From assembly GCA_021296535.1 (NCBI GenBank), contig JAGWAG010000012.1:1-50604 (forward strand): a stretch of DNA of 50,604 nucleotides. Direction: 5' to 3'. This DNA is from Acidobacteriota bacterium (GTDB taxonomy: Bacteria; Acidobacteriota; Thermoanaerobaculia; Multivoradales; Multivoraceae). Positions 49,905-50,604 of this stretch are shown piece after piece; position 1 is the first letter of the stretch; every line of letters starts with the position of its first letter. The notes under the pieces are model-generated. The model worked only from the letters and a program-made list of their open reading frames with translations. It had not been told where the DNA came from and did no database searches. Both the position numbers and the translations under genes were made by a program.

Positions 49905-50604
49905 CCTTCCCGCCGGGGCACTCGAAACGTACCGCGTCACTGGCGGCGGTCGCTGCATTCGTCCTGGTCGGTTGCGGCGACGAGGTGCAGCCGACCGCGG
50001 ATCTCGTTCTGGTGGGAGGTCGGCTGGTCACCCTGAGCGAAGACGCGGAACGGGCTCCCGCCGAAGCGGAAGCGCTGGCCGCGGTGGACGGCCGCGTCGT
50101 GTTCGTCGGTTCCGACGAAGAGGTCAGCCGTTGGATCGGCCCTGACACGGAAGTGCTCGACCTGGAGGGGCGTCTGGCCGTTCCGGGTTTCATCGAAGGG
50201 CACGGCCACTTCTGGGGCCTCGGCGAGTCGAAGCTCCAGTTGAGCCTCGAGTCCGCGTCATCCTGGGACGAGATCGTCGCGCAGGTTGCCGCGGCGGTCG
50301 AGGAGACGGAACCGGGAACCTGGATCCTGGGCCGCGGTTGGCATCAGTCGAAGTGGTCGGCGCCGCCCGTTCCGGGCGTGCAGGGACTCCCGGTTCATGC
50401 TGACCTGAGCGCGGTGTCGCTTCAACATCCCGTACTCCTGACGCACGCGAGCGGTCACATGGCCTTCGCCAATGCCCGCGCGATGGCGCTCGCCGGCATC
50501 GACGCGGCGACTCCCGACCCGGAGGGGGGCGAGATCGTGCGCGACGCGAATGGGCAACCGACCGGGGCGCTCAGGGAAACGGCGGAGAACCTCGTCGCGG
50601 GGCT
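49901..50604 (+). CDS. Amidohydrolase (YtcJ-like), N-terminal part, predicted lipoprotein
   Basis: The first 234 codons of a gene run off the end of the window. The ATG overlaps the stop of the lytic transglycosylase. The N terminus is a lipoprotein signal (AAFVLVGCGD). The mature part starts with the composite beta-sandwich ADLVLVGGRLVTL and VDGRVVFVGSDEEV, then LEGRLAVPGFIEGHGHFWGLG. There GHGH holds the first two metal-ligand histidines of the amidohydrolase barrel, and a later THASGHMAFANARAM block follows. This pattern is that of the YtcJ/exoenzyme-regulator-like amidohydrolases. The substrate is unknown. The remaining ligands lie beyond the window. Confidence 0.85.
   Translation, partial: MTFPPGHSKRTASLAAVAAFVLVGCGDEVQPTADLVLVGGRLVTLSEDAERAPAEAEALAAVDGRVVFVGSDEEVSRWIGPDTEVLDLEGRLAVPGFIEGHGHFWGLGESKLQLSLESASSWDEIVAQVAAAVEETEPGTWILGRGWHQSKWSAPPVPGVQGLPVHADLSAVSLQHPVLLTHASGHMAFANARAMALAGIDAATPDPEGGEIVRDANGQPTGALRETAENLVAG

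Overview
This is a GC-rich, gene-dense bacterial chromosome segment with about 39 protein genes. No tRNA, rRNA, CRISPR array, prophage or transposase gene was seen. The gene families suggest an Acidobacteriota-like Gram-negative. The pointers are a VWA protein of the type typical of that phylum, an S9 peptidase, a PIG-L deacetylase, PQQ-type propellers, a TonB receptor, an SSS symporter with its DUF3311 partner, and a dehydrogenase-cytochrome fusion. The phylum is an inference from family content only.

Layout. 1-946: end of a luciferase-like oxidoreductase, then a hicBA toxin-antitoxin pair. 1087-2640: a frameshifted VOC gene, then an NAD-dependent epimerase/reductase. 2655-9470: a co-directional redox block with two tandem secreted PQQ-like propellers, an iron-type alcohol dehydrogenase, a membrane-anchored propeller and a HemN-like radical SAM enzyme. 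9630-12023 (-): a TonB-dependent receptor. 12179-16576: a halogenase-like flavoprotein, a DUF3311 protein, an SSS symporter and a GT4 glycosyltransferase. 16650-20808: an ABC ATPase and a very large FtsX-type permease. 20980-24506 (-): a TPR lipoprotein-like secreted protein and an S9 peptidase. 24592-35909: a CCA-adding-enzyme-like nucleotidyltransferase, ECF sigma factor, putative anti-sigma factor, CpxP-like sensor, RND pump, adaptor and second RND pump, mostly with overlapping stops and starts. 35920-38235 (-): a dehydrogenase/cytochrome c fusion. 38259-42497: an Nramp-related carrier and a sugar-type ABC importer. 42501-44288 (-): the VWA protein. 44310-46283: PIG-L deacetylase and LLM oxidoreductase. 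46453-50604: S-adenosylhomocysteinase, a LysM lytic transglycosylase and the start of an amidohydrolase.

Regulatory architecture stands out. Several genes lack a Shine-Dalgarno sequence and have a TANNNT -10-like hexamer ending 7 to 9 bases before the start codon, which suggests leaderless mRNAs. At three divergent gene pairs the hexamers of the two directions overlap in one symmetric element (24577, 38246, 44295). A family of small hairpin repeats (core CTGGGTGC plus a 7-bp stem and tetraloop) lies only between genes.

Other leads are an S9 peptidase that appears to start at AUA and lacks the segment that normally holds its catalytic histidine, a VOC gene with a small frameshifting deletion, and the propeller/radical SAM pair, whose substrate is unknown. 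I did not find a clearly novel multi-gene defence or mobile system. The propeller/Fe-ADH/radical SAM block is the best candidate for an undescribed pathway.
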